60,898 nucleotides of DNA, from contig CAKRRH010000009.1 in NCBI GenBank assembly GCA_934394855.1, forward strand, positions 1 to 60,898. Reading direction: 5' to 3'. The position numbers and the translations under genes were made by a program. This stretch comes from an uncultured Eubacteriales bacterium. Its GTDB lineage: Bacteria > Bacillota > Clostridia > Oscillospirales > Acutalibacteraceae. Below are positions 1-7,900 of the stretch, one piece after another. The notes beneath the pieces were generated by a model. The model worked only from the letters and a program-made list of their open reading frames with translations. It was not told the origin of the DNA and did no database searches. Each line of letters starts with the position of its first letter. Positions within the stretch are counted from its first letter, which is position 1.

Positions 1-28
1 AGGGGAACTTTTTATAAAAAGTTCCCCT
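1..28. terminator. Perfect palindrome at the left edge
   Basis: A perfect 28-nt palindrome built on AGGGGAACTTTTTA and its complement opens the window. It would form a hairpin with an A/T-rich apex on either strand. It probably ends a gene lying to the left. No T-run follows on the + strand, and the left side is outside the window, so its direction cannot be decided. Confidence 0.4.
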
Positions 29-65
29 CGTAATAAAATTCCAAAAAACACAATAAGAATTTGAC

Positions 66-94
66 TTGACTAATCGGGGCAAATACGCAATAAT
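66..94 (+). promoter_or_regulatory. Promoter of the DUF1893 / aldo-keto reductase pair
   Basis: TTGACT (66-71), a 17-nt spacer and AATAAT (89-94) form a sigma-A-like promoter about 36 nt upstream of the first start codon. TTGACT is preceded by an overlapping TTGACT, so the exact -35 is ambiguous. Confidence 0.45.
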
Positions 95-130
95 ATAGAT
101 AACAGCAATTATTTTTTCGGCGGTGAGACG

Positions 131-559
131 ATGGACGGGCTTGAAAAAGCAAAAGATATACTTGAAAAAACAAACTGCTCGGTTGTAATTATTTGCGTCG
201 GCGATACATATACATCCGATAAAAAAGGGATCATGCCGCTGATCGAGTTTATTTCATGCGGCACCGATTTCACAGGAGCTCATATCGCTGACAAAATCGT
301 CGGCAAAGCGGCGGCAATGTTATTTTCAATCATGAACATCGGCGAGGTTTACGGCGCTGTAATGAGCCGCTCGGCGGTCGAATTTCTAAAAAGCCGCAAC
401 ATTCGCTATTCATACGGCACGCTTTGCGACAGCATTATCAATCGCAAGGGTGACGGAATCTGCCCGATGGAACAGACGGTCGCTGACATTGACGATGAAC
501 AGCAAGCGTATTGTGCGCTTAAAAATAAAATCAAACAAATGCAAAATCAGAACAAATAA
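131..559 (+). CDS. DUF1893 family protein (deaminase-like fold)
   Basis: This 142-residue protein matches my memory of the DUF1893 family. It carries a GIMPLIEFI segment, a DKIVGKAAAMLF block (about residues 53-64), a VYGAVMS segment, an INRKGDGICPMEQ segment and a polar tail. The family is thought to share the cytidine deaminase-like fold, but no reaction is firmly assigned. The GGCGGTGAGACG stretch before ATG supplies the ribosome binding site. The aldo/keto reductase start codon follows only 13 nt after its stop, so the two are almost certainly co-transcribed. A related redox or metabolite-repair role is inference only. Confidence 0.75.
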   Translation: MDGLEKAKDILEKTNCSVVIICVGDTYTSDKKGIMPLIEFISCGTDFTGAHIADKIVGKAAAMLFSIMNIGEVYGAVMSRSAVEFLKSRNIRYSYGTLCDSIINRKGDGICPMEQTVADIDDEQQAYCALKNKIKQMQNQNK

Positions 560-572
560 GAGGGTTATTGAA

Positions 573-1682
573 ATGAACAAAAAACTTGGATTCGGACTGA
601 TGAGATTACCGCTGAAAAGCGACGACCAGCGCGACATTGACATCGAAGCGGTCAAGAAGATGTGCGACTATTACCTGGAAAACGGATTTACCTATTTTGA
701 CACATCATATGTCTATCACGGAGGACTGAGCGAAAATGCCTTTAAACAGGCGGTCGTTGAGCGCTATCCGAGAGATGCATATACCGTTACCGACAAAATT
801 CCGACATGGATGTTAAAGAGTGAAGCTGACCTTCAGAAATATTTTGATGAAATTTTGACAAATCTCGGCGTTGATTATCTTGACTATCTTTGGCTTCACA
901 CGCTCGGAGAGGCTAATTATGAAATTGCACAGAAATATCACGGCTTTGAGTTTTTGCAGAAAATGAAATCCGAGGGCAAGGTTCGTCATATCGGATTTTC
1001 ATATCATGATAAATCGGGTCTTTTGGACAAAATTCTGACCGAGCATCCTGAAGTAGAATATGTTCAGCTTCAGATCAACTACATTGACTGGGAAAGCGAA
1101 TCGATCGAGAGCCGCAAATGTTATGAGGTCGCAACAAAGCACAATAAGCCCGTAATCGTAATGGAACCTATCAAGGGCGGTGTGCTCAGCAAGGTTTCCC
1201 CCGACATTGAGAAAATGTATAAAGACAAAAACCCCGATCTCAGCGTGTCGTCATGGGCAATTCGCTATGCGGCGTCGCTGCCAAATGTTGTAATGGTGCT
1301 GTCCGGCATGAGCAACATGGAACAGCTTTGCGACAATGTCAGCTACATGAAGGATTTTAAGCCGCTTGACGATGACGAACACAAAATCATTGACAAGGCA
1401 ACCAAAATTTTGATTCACGGAAGCGAAATTCCGTGTACCGCTTGCAGATATTGCACAGACGGATGTCCGATGAAGATAAAAATACCTGATTTGTTCTCGC
1501 TTTATAACGACATCAAGAAATTTAAAAACGAGATTTCGGCAGGCGATTATTATACCAACATGACCGAAAACGGCGGCAAAGCGTCAAGCTGTATTGAATG
1601 TAAACAATGTGAGAGGCACTGCCCGCAACACATTAAAATCACAAAATGGCTCAAAGCGGTTGCCGATAAATTTGAAAAATAA
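573..1682 (+). CDS. Aldo/keto reductase with two C-terminal 4Fe-4S motifs
   Basis: The N-terminal TIM-barrel aldo/keto reductase domain has the LGFGLMRLP opening. The expected catalytic residues are visible as Tyr in FDTSYVYHG, Lys in VTDKIP and His in LWLHT. The C-terminal 80 residues carry two ferredoxin-like clusters, CTACRYCTDGCP (about 288-299) and CIECKQCERHCP (about 340-351). These should bind two [4Fe-4S] clusters, as in the large anaerobe family annotated 4Fe-4S aldo/keto reductase. The substrate is unknown. I place the start at the ATG at 573 (369 aa), preceded by AGAGGG; an upstream in-frame extension would overlap the previous gene and has no ribosome binding site. It is the second gene of a two-gene operon ended by the hairpin at 1705. 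Confidence 0.9.
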   Translation: MNKKLGFGLMRLPLKSDDQRDIDIEAVKKMCDYYLENGFTYFDTSYVYHGGLSENAFKQAVVERYPRDAYTVTDKIPTWMLKSEADLQKYFDEILTNLGVDYLDYLWLHTLGEANYEIAQKYHGFEFLQKMKSEGKVRHIGFSYHDKSGLLDKILTEHPEVEYVQLQINYIDWESESIESRKCYEVATKHNKPVIVMEPIKGGVLSKVSPDIEKMYKDKNPDLSVSSWAIRYAASLPNVVMVLSGMSNMEQLCDNVSYMKDFKPLDDDEHKIIDKATKILIHGSEIPCTACRYCTDGCPMKIKIPDLFSLYNDIKKFKNEISAGDYYTNMTENGGKASSCIECKQCERHCPQHIKITKWLKAVADKFEK

Positions 1683-1704
1683 AGAAAAAGGCTGTTCGTT
1701 GATA

Positions 1705-1737
1705 TGCACCCCAAAAGTGTCTAACTTTTGGGGTGCA
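1705..1737. terminator. Bidirectional intrinsic terminator
   Basis: A 13-bp perfect stem (TGCACCCCAAAAG and its complement, 7-nt loop) lies between two convergent genes. A weaker outer complementarity (AAAGGCTGTTC with the AACAACCTTTT side) extends it. It can serve both the reductase operon and the alkylation-repair gene. Confidence 0.8.
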
Positions 1738-1755
1738 ATTCAGTTGAACAACCTT

Positions 1756-2445
1756 TTATTTTACCTTTAGTGTGCGTAAATATGTTTTTTGTTCGGGAGT
1801 TATTCGATAGCTTTCGACCGCTTTTTGAATTGCTTTATTATTCGAACGGTCGCTCAGCCTGTGCTTTTCAATGTAAACAACGGCGCTGTCATATTGCTTT
1901 GCAAGAGCTGTTGCAAAATACCACGCAATCATCATATTTATGTAATATTCGTCCGAACGAACCGCCGCAACACGCTCAAGATAATCCACCGAAAAATTGT
2001 CGTCAAGATAATATTTCATCAGCATTTCAATTGCAAAGCGAACGGTATATGTTTTATCCGACTTGATCCATTCGTCGATTTTTGTAATTAATTTATCGGT
2101 ATTTTTTGCAAAAACTTTCGGGCTCATTGCGTCGCAGGTCGCCCAATTATCGACATATGGCAAAAATCGGTCAAGCTCGAAAATCAGCCTGTCATAATCC
2201 TTGCTCATTTCAAGCAGAAATGCATGAAGATTATTTTCCTCATAATATTCATGCGGCAACGAATTTATAAAATCGAGCGCTGTGTCGGTTTTTGCGATTT
2301 CTTTTGCAAAACTGCGAAGCAACGGCGTTCTTACCCCGATTATTCGGCTTTTGTCGATATTTGGAATCAGCTTTCCGTGAAATGCCGCATAATCATCGTC
2401 CTTCATTGAAAAAAGCCGCTCTCTGATAAAACTGACGCTATCCAT
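1756..2445 (-). CDS. DNA alkylation repair protein (AlkD-like)
   Basis: This 229-residue, mostly alpha-helical protein matches the DNA alkylation repair (AlkD-like HEAT-repeat) family. The opening includes GVRTPLLRSFAKEIAK. The middle has YVDNWATCDAMSPKVF and the later part YINMMIAWYFATALAK, both signature segments. AlkD enzymes excise N3- and N7-alkylated purines; firmicute members of this subgroup are common and often uncharacterised. The ATG at 2445 is preferred because GGGGGA lies six nt upstream; a TTG two codons earlier is too close to that site. It is transcribed alone and convergent with the reductase operon. Confidence 0.85.
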   Translation of the reverse strand: MDSVSFIRERLFSMKDDDYAAFHGKLIPNIDKSRIIGVRTPLLRSFAKEIAKTDTALDFINSLPHEYYEENNLHAFLLEMSKDYDRLIFELDRFLPYVDNWATCDAMSPKVFAKNTDKLITKIDEWIKSDKTYTVRFAIEMLMKYYLDDNFSVDYLERVAAVRSDEYYINMMIAWYFATALAKQYDSAVVYIEKHRLSDRSNNKAIQKAVESYRITPEQKTYLRTLKVK

Positions 2446-2520
2446 GAACAATCCCCCCTGACAGTCATGATTATATCCCCATTTGCGCTTTCTGTCAATT
2501 ATATAAAATAACGAAATGAA

Positions 2521-3201
2521 TTAGCCAATCTGTCCAAAATCATCATTCAGAACGAACCTGTTTTTATCAAACGACAAAATGCCTTCATCCCTCATTTTGC
2601 AAAGCTCTTTTGACATTGCACTTCGCTCGACCGACAGATAATCGGCAAGCTGTTGGCGGTTAAACTGAATTTGAAAGTCGGCGCTGTTTGACGCTTGCGC
2701 CTGCATTGACAAAAACGACATCAGCTTTGATCTGGTCGTGCGTTGAGAAATATTGTTTATTTTCTCGTTAAGCCTCAGATTTTTCTCGGCAAGACAAGCA
2801 ACCAAATTTGATATTATGCGAGAACGAATTTCGCAAGCGGCTCTCTCGGTGCTGAGCAGCTTTTTCGCATTTATGAACACAACCAGAGTCGGCTCGTTTG
2901 CCGTGACGATCACCGATGATTTTGCACCCAAAATCACAGCATAGCTTTCGGCAAACATTTGCGGCGATTTCAGCTTTGCGATAATGTTGCGATTGCCCCA
3001 AAAATCTTCCTTTGAAACGGTGACGCTGCCGCTTACAATTATGCCGAACGAAGTGACATCATCACCCATATTCATCATAATTTCGTCTTTTTTAAACGAT
3101 TTTTCAAAAAAATCAAGACATTTTAAAGCCGATTTTACTTCATTTTCATTCAAATTCGCAAATAAACGGCTCATTTTCAATTTTTCAAAAATACTTTGCA
3201 T
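2521..3201 (-). CDS. Crp/Fnr family transcriptional regulator
   Basis: The 226-residue protein has an N-terminal cyclic-nucleotide-binding-like beta-roll (about residues 10-125), a dimerisation helix, and a C-terminal winged helix-turn-helix with FNRQQLADYLSVERSAMSKE. It lacks an obvious N-terminal Fnr cysteine cluster, so the signal is unlikely to be sensed by an Fnr-type [4Fe-4S] centre. The ATG at 3201 follows GAAAGGCG; the longer frame adds nine residues without a good site. It is divergent from a ferredoxin-cupin pair with 101 nt between starts. This resembles clostridial Crp/Fnr-ferredoxin-cupin modules linked to nitrosative or oxidative stress (HcpR-like). That link is inference. Confidence 0.88.
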   Translation of the reverse strand: MQSIFEKLKMSRLFANLNENEVKSALKCLDFFEKSFKKDEIMMNMGDDVTSFGIIVSGSVTVSKEDFWGNRNIIAKLKSPQMFAESYAVILGAKSSVIVTANEPTLVVFINAKKLLSTERAACEIRSRIISNLVACLAEKNLRLNEKINNISQRTTRSKLMSFLSMQAQASNSADFQIQFNRQQLADYLSVERSAMSKELCKMRDEGILSFDKNRFVLNDDFGQIG

Positions 3202-3228
3202 TTTTATCGCCTTTCGTTGTTTTTGCAA

Positions 3229-3273
3229 CAGACATTACAGTTTGATTCTATTATAATATGCTCAGAAAGTCAA
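3229..3273. promoter_or_regulatory. Overlapping divergent promoters, regulator / ferredoxin
   Basis: On the minus strand TTGACT (3273-3268), 17 nt and TAGAAT (3250-3245) face the regulator. On the plus strand TATAAT (3252-3257), with CAGACA 17 nt upstream (3229-3234), faces the ferredoxin gene. The two promoters overlap physically. A GTTG-N6-CAAC palindrome (3216-3229) sits just beside them and could be the regulator's operator. Confidence 0.5.
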
Positions 3274-3302
3274 TAAGCAAACACACAAAAAGGAGATTTA
3301 TC

Positions 3303-4025
3303 ATGAAAAGACGAATTATTGAAATAGACGAAGAAAAATGCAACGGATGCGGAGCTTGTGCGACCGCTTGCCATGAAGGCGCAATCGAAATGGTCGACGG
3401 CAAAGCAAAGCTCATGCGTGATGATTACTGCGACGGGCTCGGCGACTGCCTGCCGTCATGCCCGACGGGTGCAATCAGCTTTGTTGAGCGTGAAGCGGCG
3501 GCATATGACGAAGCGGCTGTTTTGGCAAACAAAGCAAAAAACGCCGAGAAAGTGAAGCATAATGAGCCCCACCACGGCGGCTGCCCCGGTTCCCGACTTC
3601 GCTCATTAAAGCATGATGCAAAGGCGCCTGTTGCCGATAATATGAATTATAAACCGCAGTCACAGCTTTCACAATGGCCTGTGCAAATCAAGCTTGTGCC
3701 TGTAAATGCGCCGTATTTTGACGGTGCAAAGCTGCTCATTGCGGCGGACTGTTCGGCATACGCTTACGCTGATTTTCACCGTGAGTTTATCAAGGATCAT
3801 ATCACGCTGATCGGCTGTCCGAAGCTTGATGAGGGCGATTACAGCGAAAAGCTGTATGAAATCATCAGCAACAACGACATCAAAAGCGTGACGGTTGTCA
3901 GAATGGAAGTTCCCTGCTGCGGCGGAATCGAATATGCCGCTAAAACAGCGCTTCAAAAAAGCGGAAAGTTTATTCCGTGGCAGGTAATAACATTGTCCGT
4001 AGACGGCAAAATAATCGACAGATAA
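3303..4025 (+). CDS. 2x[4Fe-4S] ferredoxin-domain protein
   Basis: The N-terminal 60 residues hold two clusters. The first is the classical C13-x2-C16-x2-C19-x3-C23 motif in EKCNGCGACATACHEGAI. The second is the variant C43-x5-C49-x3-C53, reading CDGLGDCLPSCP. The remaining 180 residues form an uncharacterised domain with a CCGG motif (VPCCGGIEYA) that may add another thiol or cluster site. The start at 3303 follows AGGAG with correct spacing (240 aa). The cupin gene follows after 32 nt. Family members are annotated as ferredoxins associated with Crp/Fnr and Hcp genes in anaerobes. An electron-transfer or redox-stress role is likely but not proved. Confidence 0.85.
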   Translation: MKRRIIEIDEEKCNGCGACATACHEGAIEMVDGKAKLMRDDYCDGLGDCLPSCPTGAISFVEREAAAYDEAAVLANKAKNAEKVKHNEPHHGGCPGSRLRSLKHDAKAPVADNMNYKPQSQLSQWPVQIKLVPVNAPYFDGAKLLIAADCSAYAYADFHREFIKDHITLIGCPKLDEGDYSEKLYEIISNNDIKSVTVVRMEVPCCGGIEYAAKTALQKSGKFIPWQVITLSVDGKIIDR

Positions 4026-4057
4026 ATATTTATTATAGATAAAAGGAATTTTTTAAA

Positions 4058-4387
4058 ATGGACAAAATGAAAAACATTGACAAAGCCGAGATTCTTGTGC
4101 TAAAGGATCAGATTGCTTATCAAAAGGGGCAGGTAGTAAGCAAAACGCTTGCTCAAAACGACAGTTTAAGCATCACCCTGTTCTCGTTTGACAAGGGCGA
4201 AGAAATCAGCTCGCACAAATCGGGCGGCGACGCATTTGTCACCTGTCTTGACGGCGTCGGCAAAATCACAATCGACGGCGAAGATTATGAGCTCGTGACA
4301 GGTCAGTCAATCGTAATGCCTGCGGGTCATCCCCACGCGGTATTCGGTCAGGAGCAATTCAAAATGCTGCTTGTGGTTGTATTTTAA
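4058..4387 (+). CDS. Small cupin-domain protein
   Basis: A 109-residue single-domain cupin. The conserved beta-barrel stretch runs from SSHKSGGDAFVTCLDG to MPAGHPHAVFG. His in SSHKSG and His residues in AGHPHA could ligate a metal. A typical second-motif GxxxxMPAGxPHA is visible. It sits second in the operon with the ferredoxin protein and may respond to the same Crp/Fnr regulator. No enzymatic activity can be assigned. AAAAGGAA upstream serves as the ribosome binding site. Confidence 0.85.
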   Translation: MDKMKNIDKAEILVLKDQIAYQKGQVVSKTLAQNDSLSITLFSFDKGEEISSHKSGGDAFVTCLDGVGKITIDGEDYELVTGQSIVMPAGHPHAVFGQEQFKMLLVVVF

Positions 4388-4399
4388 AATACCTAAATC

Positions 4400-4434
4400 A
4401 AAACCACCGTGAATTTTTAATCCACGGTGGTTTT
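4400..4434 (+). terminator. Intrinsic terminator after the cupin gene
   Basis: A 12-bp perfect stem (AAAACCACCGTG and its complement) with an 11-nt loop runs straight into T residues. It closes the ferredoxin-cupin operon and may also work for the convergent feo operon. Confidence 0.85.
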
Positions 4435-4458
4435 CTTTATGGCATATAAATTTTATTG

Positions 4459-4629
4459 TTATGTTTTATGGCATTTACCGCTCATCGGGCAGTTAGCGCA
4501 ACCGCAACCGCAAGAGCTTTTGCCCTTTTTCTTGTCTTTGACCATTCTGTAAACGATTACCGCAACGATTGCCGCAAGTATTATCGTTACAACGATTGTA
4601 CCAATATTATTTGCTAACCAGTCAAGCAT
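4459..4629 (-). CDS. FeoB-associated Cys-rich membrane protein
   Basis: This 56-residue protein starts MLDWLANN and has one transmembrane helix (about residues 9-28: TIVVTIILAAIVAVIVYR). A basic stretch KDKKKGK follows, and then a Cys-rich tail, SCGCGCANCPMSGKC. This is the layout of the FeoB-associated Cys-rich membrane protein family found next to feoB in Firmicutes. It lies 35 nt downstream of feoB on the same strand, preceded by GGAGG. The five tail cysteines suggest Fe2+ or Fe-S binding at the cytoplasmic mouth of FeoB. That function is inference. Confidence 0.88.
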   Translation of the reverse strand: MLDWLANNIGTIVVTIILAAIVAVIVYRMVKDKKKGKSSCGCGCANCPMSGKCHKT

Positions 4630-4664
4630 AACACACCCTCCTTTACGGTATTTTTTAAATTGAC

Positions 4665-7169
4665 TTACGCTTTAATTTTTTTGGTAAGCTTTGTTGACTC
4701 TTTGTAAGGACGAACAAGCATATATATCATGAAAATGAATACCAATGCTGCTGCGATGAGTCCGATTACATTGAGATCGCCTGTGAAGATCGAACCGAAC
4801 TGGAAGATCATCAGCGAAATCGCATAGGCAAATATGCACTGATAGCCGATTGCAAACCAAGTCCACTTAGCGTTATTCATCTCACGCTTGATTGCGCCGA
4901 TTGCAGCAAAGCAAGGTGCGCAGAGGAGGTTGAATACGAGGAACGAATAGCCGCTGAGTCCTGTGAATGCTTCTGCGATTGCGGCATATGCGTTGCCTGA
5001 ACCGCCATAGAGGATACCCATTGTACCAACGATATTCTCTTTTGCAACAAGACCTGTGATCGATGCAACGGTTGCCTGCCAGTTACCCCAACCGAGCGGT
5101 TTGAAGATCCAAGCGATTGCCGAACCGATTACCGCAAGAATCGAGCTGTCGATTTCGTCCTCTGAGAGCATACGGAATGTGCCGTCTACTACTCCGAAGT
5201 AGGTTGTGAACCAAACAAGGATTGTCGAAAGAAGAATGATTGTTCCGGCTTTCTTGATGAATGACCAGCCGCGCTCCCACATTGAACGGAGAACGTTCTT
5301 GACTGTCGGCCAGTGATATGCCGGAAGTTCCATTACGAACGGTGCAGGATCGCCTGCAAACATTTTTGTCTTTTTGAGCATGATACCCGAAACAATGATT
5401 GCCGCCATACCGATGAAGTATGCTGAAGTAGCAACCCAAGCAGAACCTGCGAAGAGTGCGCCTGCGATCATTGCAATGAACGGAAGTTTAGCGCCGCACG
5501 GGATAAATGTTGTTGTCATGATAGTCATTCGACGGTCACGCTCATTTTCAATCGTACGGGAAGCCATGATACCCGGAACGCCGCAGCCTGTGCCGATGAG
5601 CATCGGGATGAATGATTTACCCGAAAGACCGAATTTACGGAAGATACGGTCAAGGACGAATGCGATACGAGCCATGTAACCGCAAGCCTCGAGGAATGCG
5701 AGGAGAAGGAAGAGCACAAACATCTGAGGAACAAATCCGAGTACTGCGCCGACGCCGGCTACGATACCGTCAAGAATGAGTCCCGAGAGCCAATCAGCTG
5801 CGCCTGCCGCTTCAAGGCCGTTGCCGATAAGTGTCGGAATGCCCGGTACCCATACACCGAAGTCTGCCGGATCGGGTGCTTCAAAGCCGTCTTCGCCTTT
5901 TTCCGTGAAATATTTAACAGCGTCTGTGTAAGACATCTGAACGACATCTTCGTTTTTGCTTTCCGATTCCGGAACTTCCGAATAATAAACCTTCATTTCG
6001 GTAACTGCGAGAGTTTCCTCATCTTCAACATCAACAGTTCCTGTTGCGCTGTCTGATTCGGGTTTATAATTCTTAATGTCGGTGAGCGCCTTAGCAGCGT
6101 CAAAATCTTCTGCTTCGGGATCAACTTCAACAAATGCGTTGATTGCGTTGAGCGCGTCGGTATATTCGCCGTCTGCGTCTTCATATGCGCTTGTACCGAT
6201 TCCGAACAAGTGCCAGCCGTCGCCGAACACACCGTCGTTCATCCAGTCTGTTGCCATTGTACCTACTGTCGAGATTGACAAGTAGTAAACGAGCGCCATG
6301 ATTACTGCGAAAATCGGAAGTCCGAGCCAACGGTTTGTTACAACACGGTCGATTTTATCCGATGTTGAAAGCTTTCCGACATTTTTCTTTTTATAGCAAG
6401 CTTTAAGGATTGACGCAATGTAAACATATCTTTCGTTCGTGATAATGCTTTCAGAGTCGTCGTCGAGCTCTTTTTCAGCTGCTTTAATATCTTCTTCGAT
6501 GTGTGAAACAACCTGTTCGTCAAGGCTGAGCTTTTTAAGAACTTCTTCGTCACGCTCGAAAATCTTGATTGCATACCATCTCTGCTGTTCTTCGGGCATA
6601 TTATGTACTGCTGCTTCCTCAATATGAGCGATTGCGTGTTCAACAACGCCCGAGAAATTATGCATCGGAACGGTCTTGCCGCTTTGAGCCGCTTCGATCG
6701 CCGCTTCTGCCGCTTCCATTGTGCCTTCGCCTTTAAGCGCAGAAATTTCGATTATTTTGCAGCCAAGCTCACGAGAAAGTTCTTCGATGTTGATCTTGTC
6801 GCCGTTTTTCTTAACGACATCCATCATGTTGATTGCGATTACAACCGGAATTCCAAGCTCAGTTAGCTGAGTTGTCAAATAAAGGTTTCTCTCAAGGTTA
6901 GTACCGTCGATGATGTTTAATACAGCATCGGGACGCTCGTTGATAAGATAATTTCTTGCAACGACTTCCTCAAGTGTGTAAGGTGAGAGTGAATAAATAC
7001 CCGGCAAGTCGGTGATCGTAACGCCGTCATGCTTTTTGAGCTTACCCTCTTTCTTCTCAACTGTAACGCCAGGCCAGTTACCGACAAATTGGTTTGAGCC
7101 TGTCAGTGCATTGAACAATGTGGTCTTACCGCAGTTCGGGTTACCGGCAAGAGCAATTCTGATATCCAT
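4665..7169 (-). CDS. feoB: Ferrous iron transporter FeoB
   Basis: The 834-residue protein has an N-terminal GTPase domain with G1 GNPNCGKT (9-16), G3 DLPG (54-57) and G4 NMMD (114-117), followed by a helical spacer domain. The polytopic permease begins near residue 283 and includes the signature FIPMLIGTGCGVPGIMASRT and the later FIPCGAKLPF, where conserved Cys residues lie in the presumed Fe2+ path. Compared with familiar clostridial FeoB it has about 125 extra, strongly acidic residues (about 316-442) between the first and second membrane helices, predicted to be outside the cell. It is third in the feoA-feoA-feoB cluster. A palindrome at 7192-7207 lies just upstream of its ribosome binding site. 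Confidence 0.97.
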   Translation of the reverse strand: MDIRIALAGNPNCGKTTLFNALTGSNQFVGNWPGVTVEKKEGKLKKHDGVTITDLPGIYSLSPYTLEEVVARNYLINERPDAVLNIIDGTNLERNLYLTTQLTELGIPVVIAINMMDVVKKNGDKINIEELSRELGCKIIEISALKGEGTMEAAEAAIEAAQSGKTVPMHNFSGVVEHAIAHIEEAAVHNMPEEQQRWYAIKIFERDEEVLKKLSLDEQVVSHIEEDIKAAEKELDDDSESIITNERYVYIASILKACYKKKNVGKLSTSDKIDRVVTNRWLGLPIFAVIMALVYYLSISTVGTMATDWMNDGVFGDGWHLFGIGTSAYEDADGEYTDALNAINAFVEVDPEAEDFDAAKALTDIKNYKPESDSATGTVDVEDEETLAVTEMKVYYSEVPESESKNEDVVQMSYTDAVKYFTEKGEDGFEAPDPADFGVWVPGIPTLIGNGLEAAGAADWLSGLILDGIVAGVGAVLGFVPQMFVLFLLLAFLEACGYMARIAFVLDRIFRKFGLSGKSFIPMLIGTGCGVPGIMASRTIENERDRRMTIMTTTFIPCGAKLPFIAMIAGALFAGSAWVATSAYFIGMAAIIVSGIMLKKTKMFAGDPAPFVMELPAYHWPTVKNVLRSMWERGWSFIKKAGTIILLSTILVWFTTYFGVVDGTFRMLSEDEIDSSILAVIGSAIAWIFKPLGWGNWQATVASITGLVAKENIVGTMGILYGGSGNAYAAIAEAFTGLSGYSFLVFNLLCAPCFAAIGAIKREMNNAKWTWFAIGYQCIFAYAISLMIFQFGSIFTGDLNVIGLIAAALVFIFMIYMLVRPYKESTKLTKKIKA

Positions 7170-7190
7170 TAAATTTTTCCGCCTTTCGTC

Positions 7191-7209
7191 AGTTAGTGAA
7201 CGCTAACCT
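7191..7209. promoter_or_regulatory. DtxR/IdeR-like operator upstream of feoB
   Basis: GTTAGTGAACGCTAAC at 7192-7207 fits TTAG-N6-CTAA with outer symmetry extending one base each side (A...T). It lies in the 85-nt feoA-feoB spacer. It resembles the TTAGGTTAGCCTAACCTAA-type consensus for DtxR/IdeR/MntR regulators, which suggests metal-dependent repression at a site internal to the operon. Confidence 0.6.
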
Positions 7210-7224
7210 AAATTCAAAATAAAA

Positions 7225-7241
7225 GGGGATCAAAGCTCCCC
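7225..7241 (-). terminator. Attenuator-like hairpin between feoA and feoB
   Basis: On the minus strand GGGGA, a 7-nt loop and TCCCC are followed by a T-rich run (TTTTATTTT). The stem is only five pairs, so it may be a partial terminator lowering feoB relative to feoA, or RNA processing structure. It sits just upstream of the operator at 7192. Confidence 0.4.
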
Positions 7242-7254
7242 AAATCGCCTTGGA

Positions 7255-7476
7255 TCACTGTACTTCAATCATTTCAGCGTCTGCTTTTCTGATTGACAGT
7301 TCATAGCCGCGAACGGTAACTTCGATCGGATCGCCAAGCGGCGCAACCTTGCGAATGTGCACCTCTACGCCTTTTGTCAGACCCATGTCCATCAAACGGC
7401 GCTTTACCGCACCTTCACCGTGAAGCTTTACAACTTTGACGGTGTCGCCGACCTTTGCCTGCTTTAAAGTGTTCAT
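7255..7476 (-). CDS. feoA: FeoA-family SH3-like protein (second copy)
   Basis: This 73-residue SH3-like FeoA domain reads LHGEGAVKRRLMDMGLTKGV in its middle and ends with an ELSIRKADAEMIEV segment typical of the family. FeoA binds FeoB or its G domain and is needed for Fe2+ uptake in several bacteria. The ATG at 7476 is chosen over a 12-residue longer frame because GGAGG lies nine nt upstream, and the longer start would overlap the preceding feoA. It is the middle gene of the feo operon, with its start separated from the preceding stop by 32 nt. Confidence 0.93.
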   Translation of the reverse strand: MNTLKQAKVGDTVKVVKLHGEGAVKRRLMDMGLTKGVEVHIRKVAPLGDPIEVTVRGYELSIRKADAEMIEVQ

Positions 7477-7508
7477 GAATTGTGCCCTCCTCTGATTTCT
7501 GAAATATA

Positions 7509-7721
7509 TCAAACCATGATTTTTTGTGCCATCTCACGGCTTATTGCAACTCTTGCTTCTTTGACATTTACAATAATGTTTCCGCCGATTGACGAAATCA
7601 CAGCAACGGTTCCGCCTACCACAAATCCGAGATTTTCAAGATGTTTTTTTACCTCGGGTGTTCCGCCGATTCGTTTAATGATGTTATCTTCGCCAATGCT
7701 TGCTAAATTAAGCGGCATCAT
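7509..7721 (-). CDS. feoA: FeoA-family SH3-like protein (first copy)
   Basis: This 70-residue FeoA-domain protein is more divergent: GTPEVKKHLENLGFVVGG then NIIVNVKEARVAISREMA. Duplicate feoA genes before feoB are common in clostridia; the two copies may contact different FeoB surfaces, but this is not established. GGGAAGGG before the ATG is a strong ribosome binding site; a second ATG follows immediately, so the true start could be 7718. It is the first gene after the promoter at 7815-7843 and two operator copies. Confidence 0.9.
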   Translation of the reverse strand: MMPLNLASIGEDNIIKRIGGTPEVKKHLENLGFVVGGTVAVISSIGGNIIVNVKEARVAISREMAQKIMV

Positions 7722-7740
7722 GATTATCCCTTCCCTTTGC

Positions 7741-7758
7741 AGTTAGTACACGCTAACC
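7741..7758. promoter_or_regulatory. DtxR/IdeR-like operator before the first feoA
   Basis: GTTAGTACACGCTAAC (7742-7757), again TTAG-N6-CTAA, lies 20 nt upstream of the first feoA start codon, inside the transcribed leader. Confidence 0.6.
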
Positions 7759-7789
7759 TTATGTCAAAAATAATTAGTCAGCTCAATCT

Positions 7790-7807
7790 AATTAGTCAAC
7801 GCTAACC
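7790..7807. promoter_or_regulatory. DtxR/IdeR-like operator at the feo start site
   Basis: ATTAGTCAACGCTAAC (7791-7806), TTAG-N6-CTAA, starts nine nt downstream of the -10 box at 7815-7820, where the transcript should begin. Occupancy would block transcription initiation of feoA-feoA-feoB. Confidence 0.6.
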
Positions 7808-7814
7808 ATATGAT

Positions 7815-7843
7815 ATAATACACAATCCGCTTTAATTTGTCAA
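7815..7843 (-). promoter_or_regulatory. Promoter of the feo operon
   Basis: On the minus strand TTGACA (7843-7838), a 17-nt spacer and TATTAT (7820-7815) form a near-consensus sigma-A promoter for feoA-feoA-feoB and the Cys-rich partner. Confidence 0.75.
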
Positions 7844-7900
7844 GTAAATTATGACAAAAAAATGAATCAACTGAATAAATTCGGCAATTTATACAATTAG

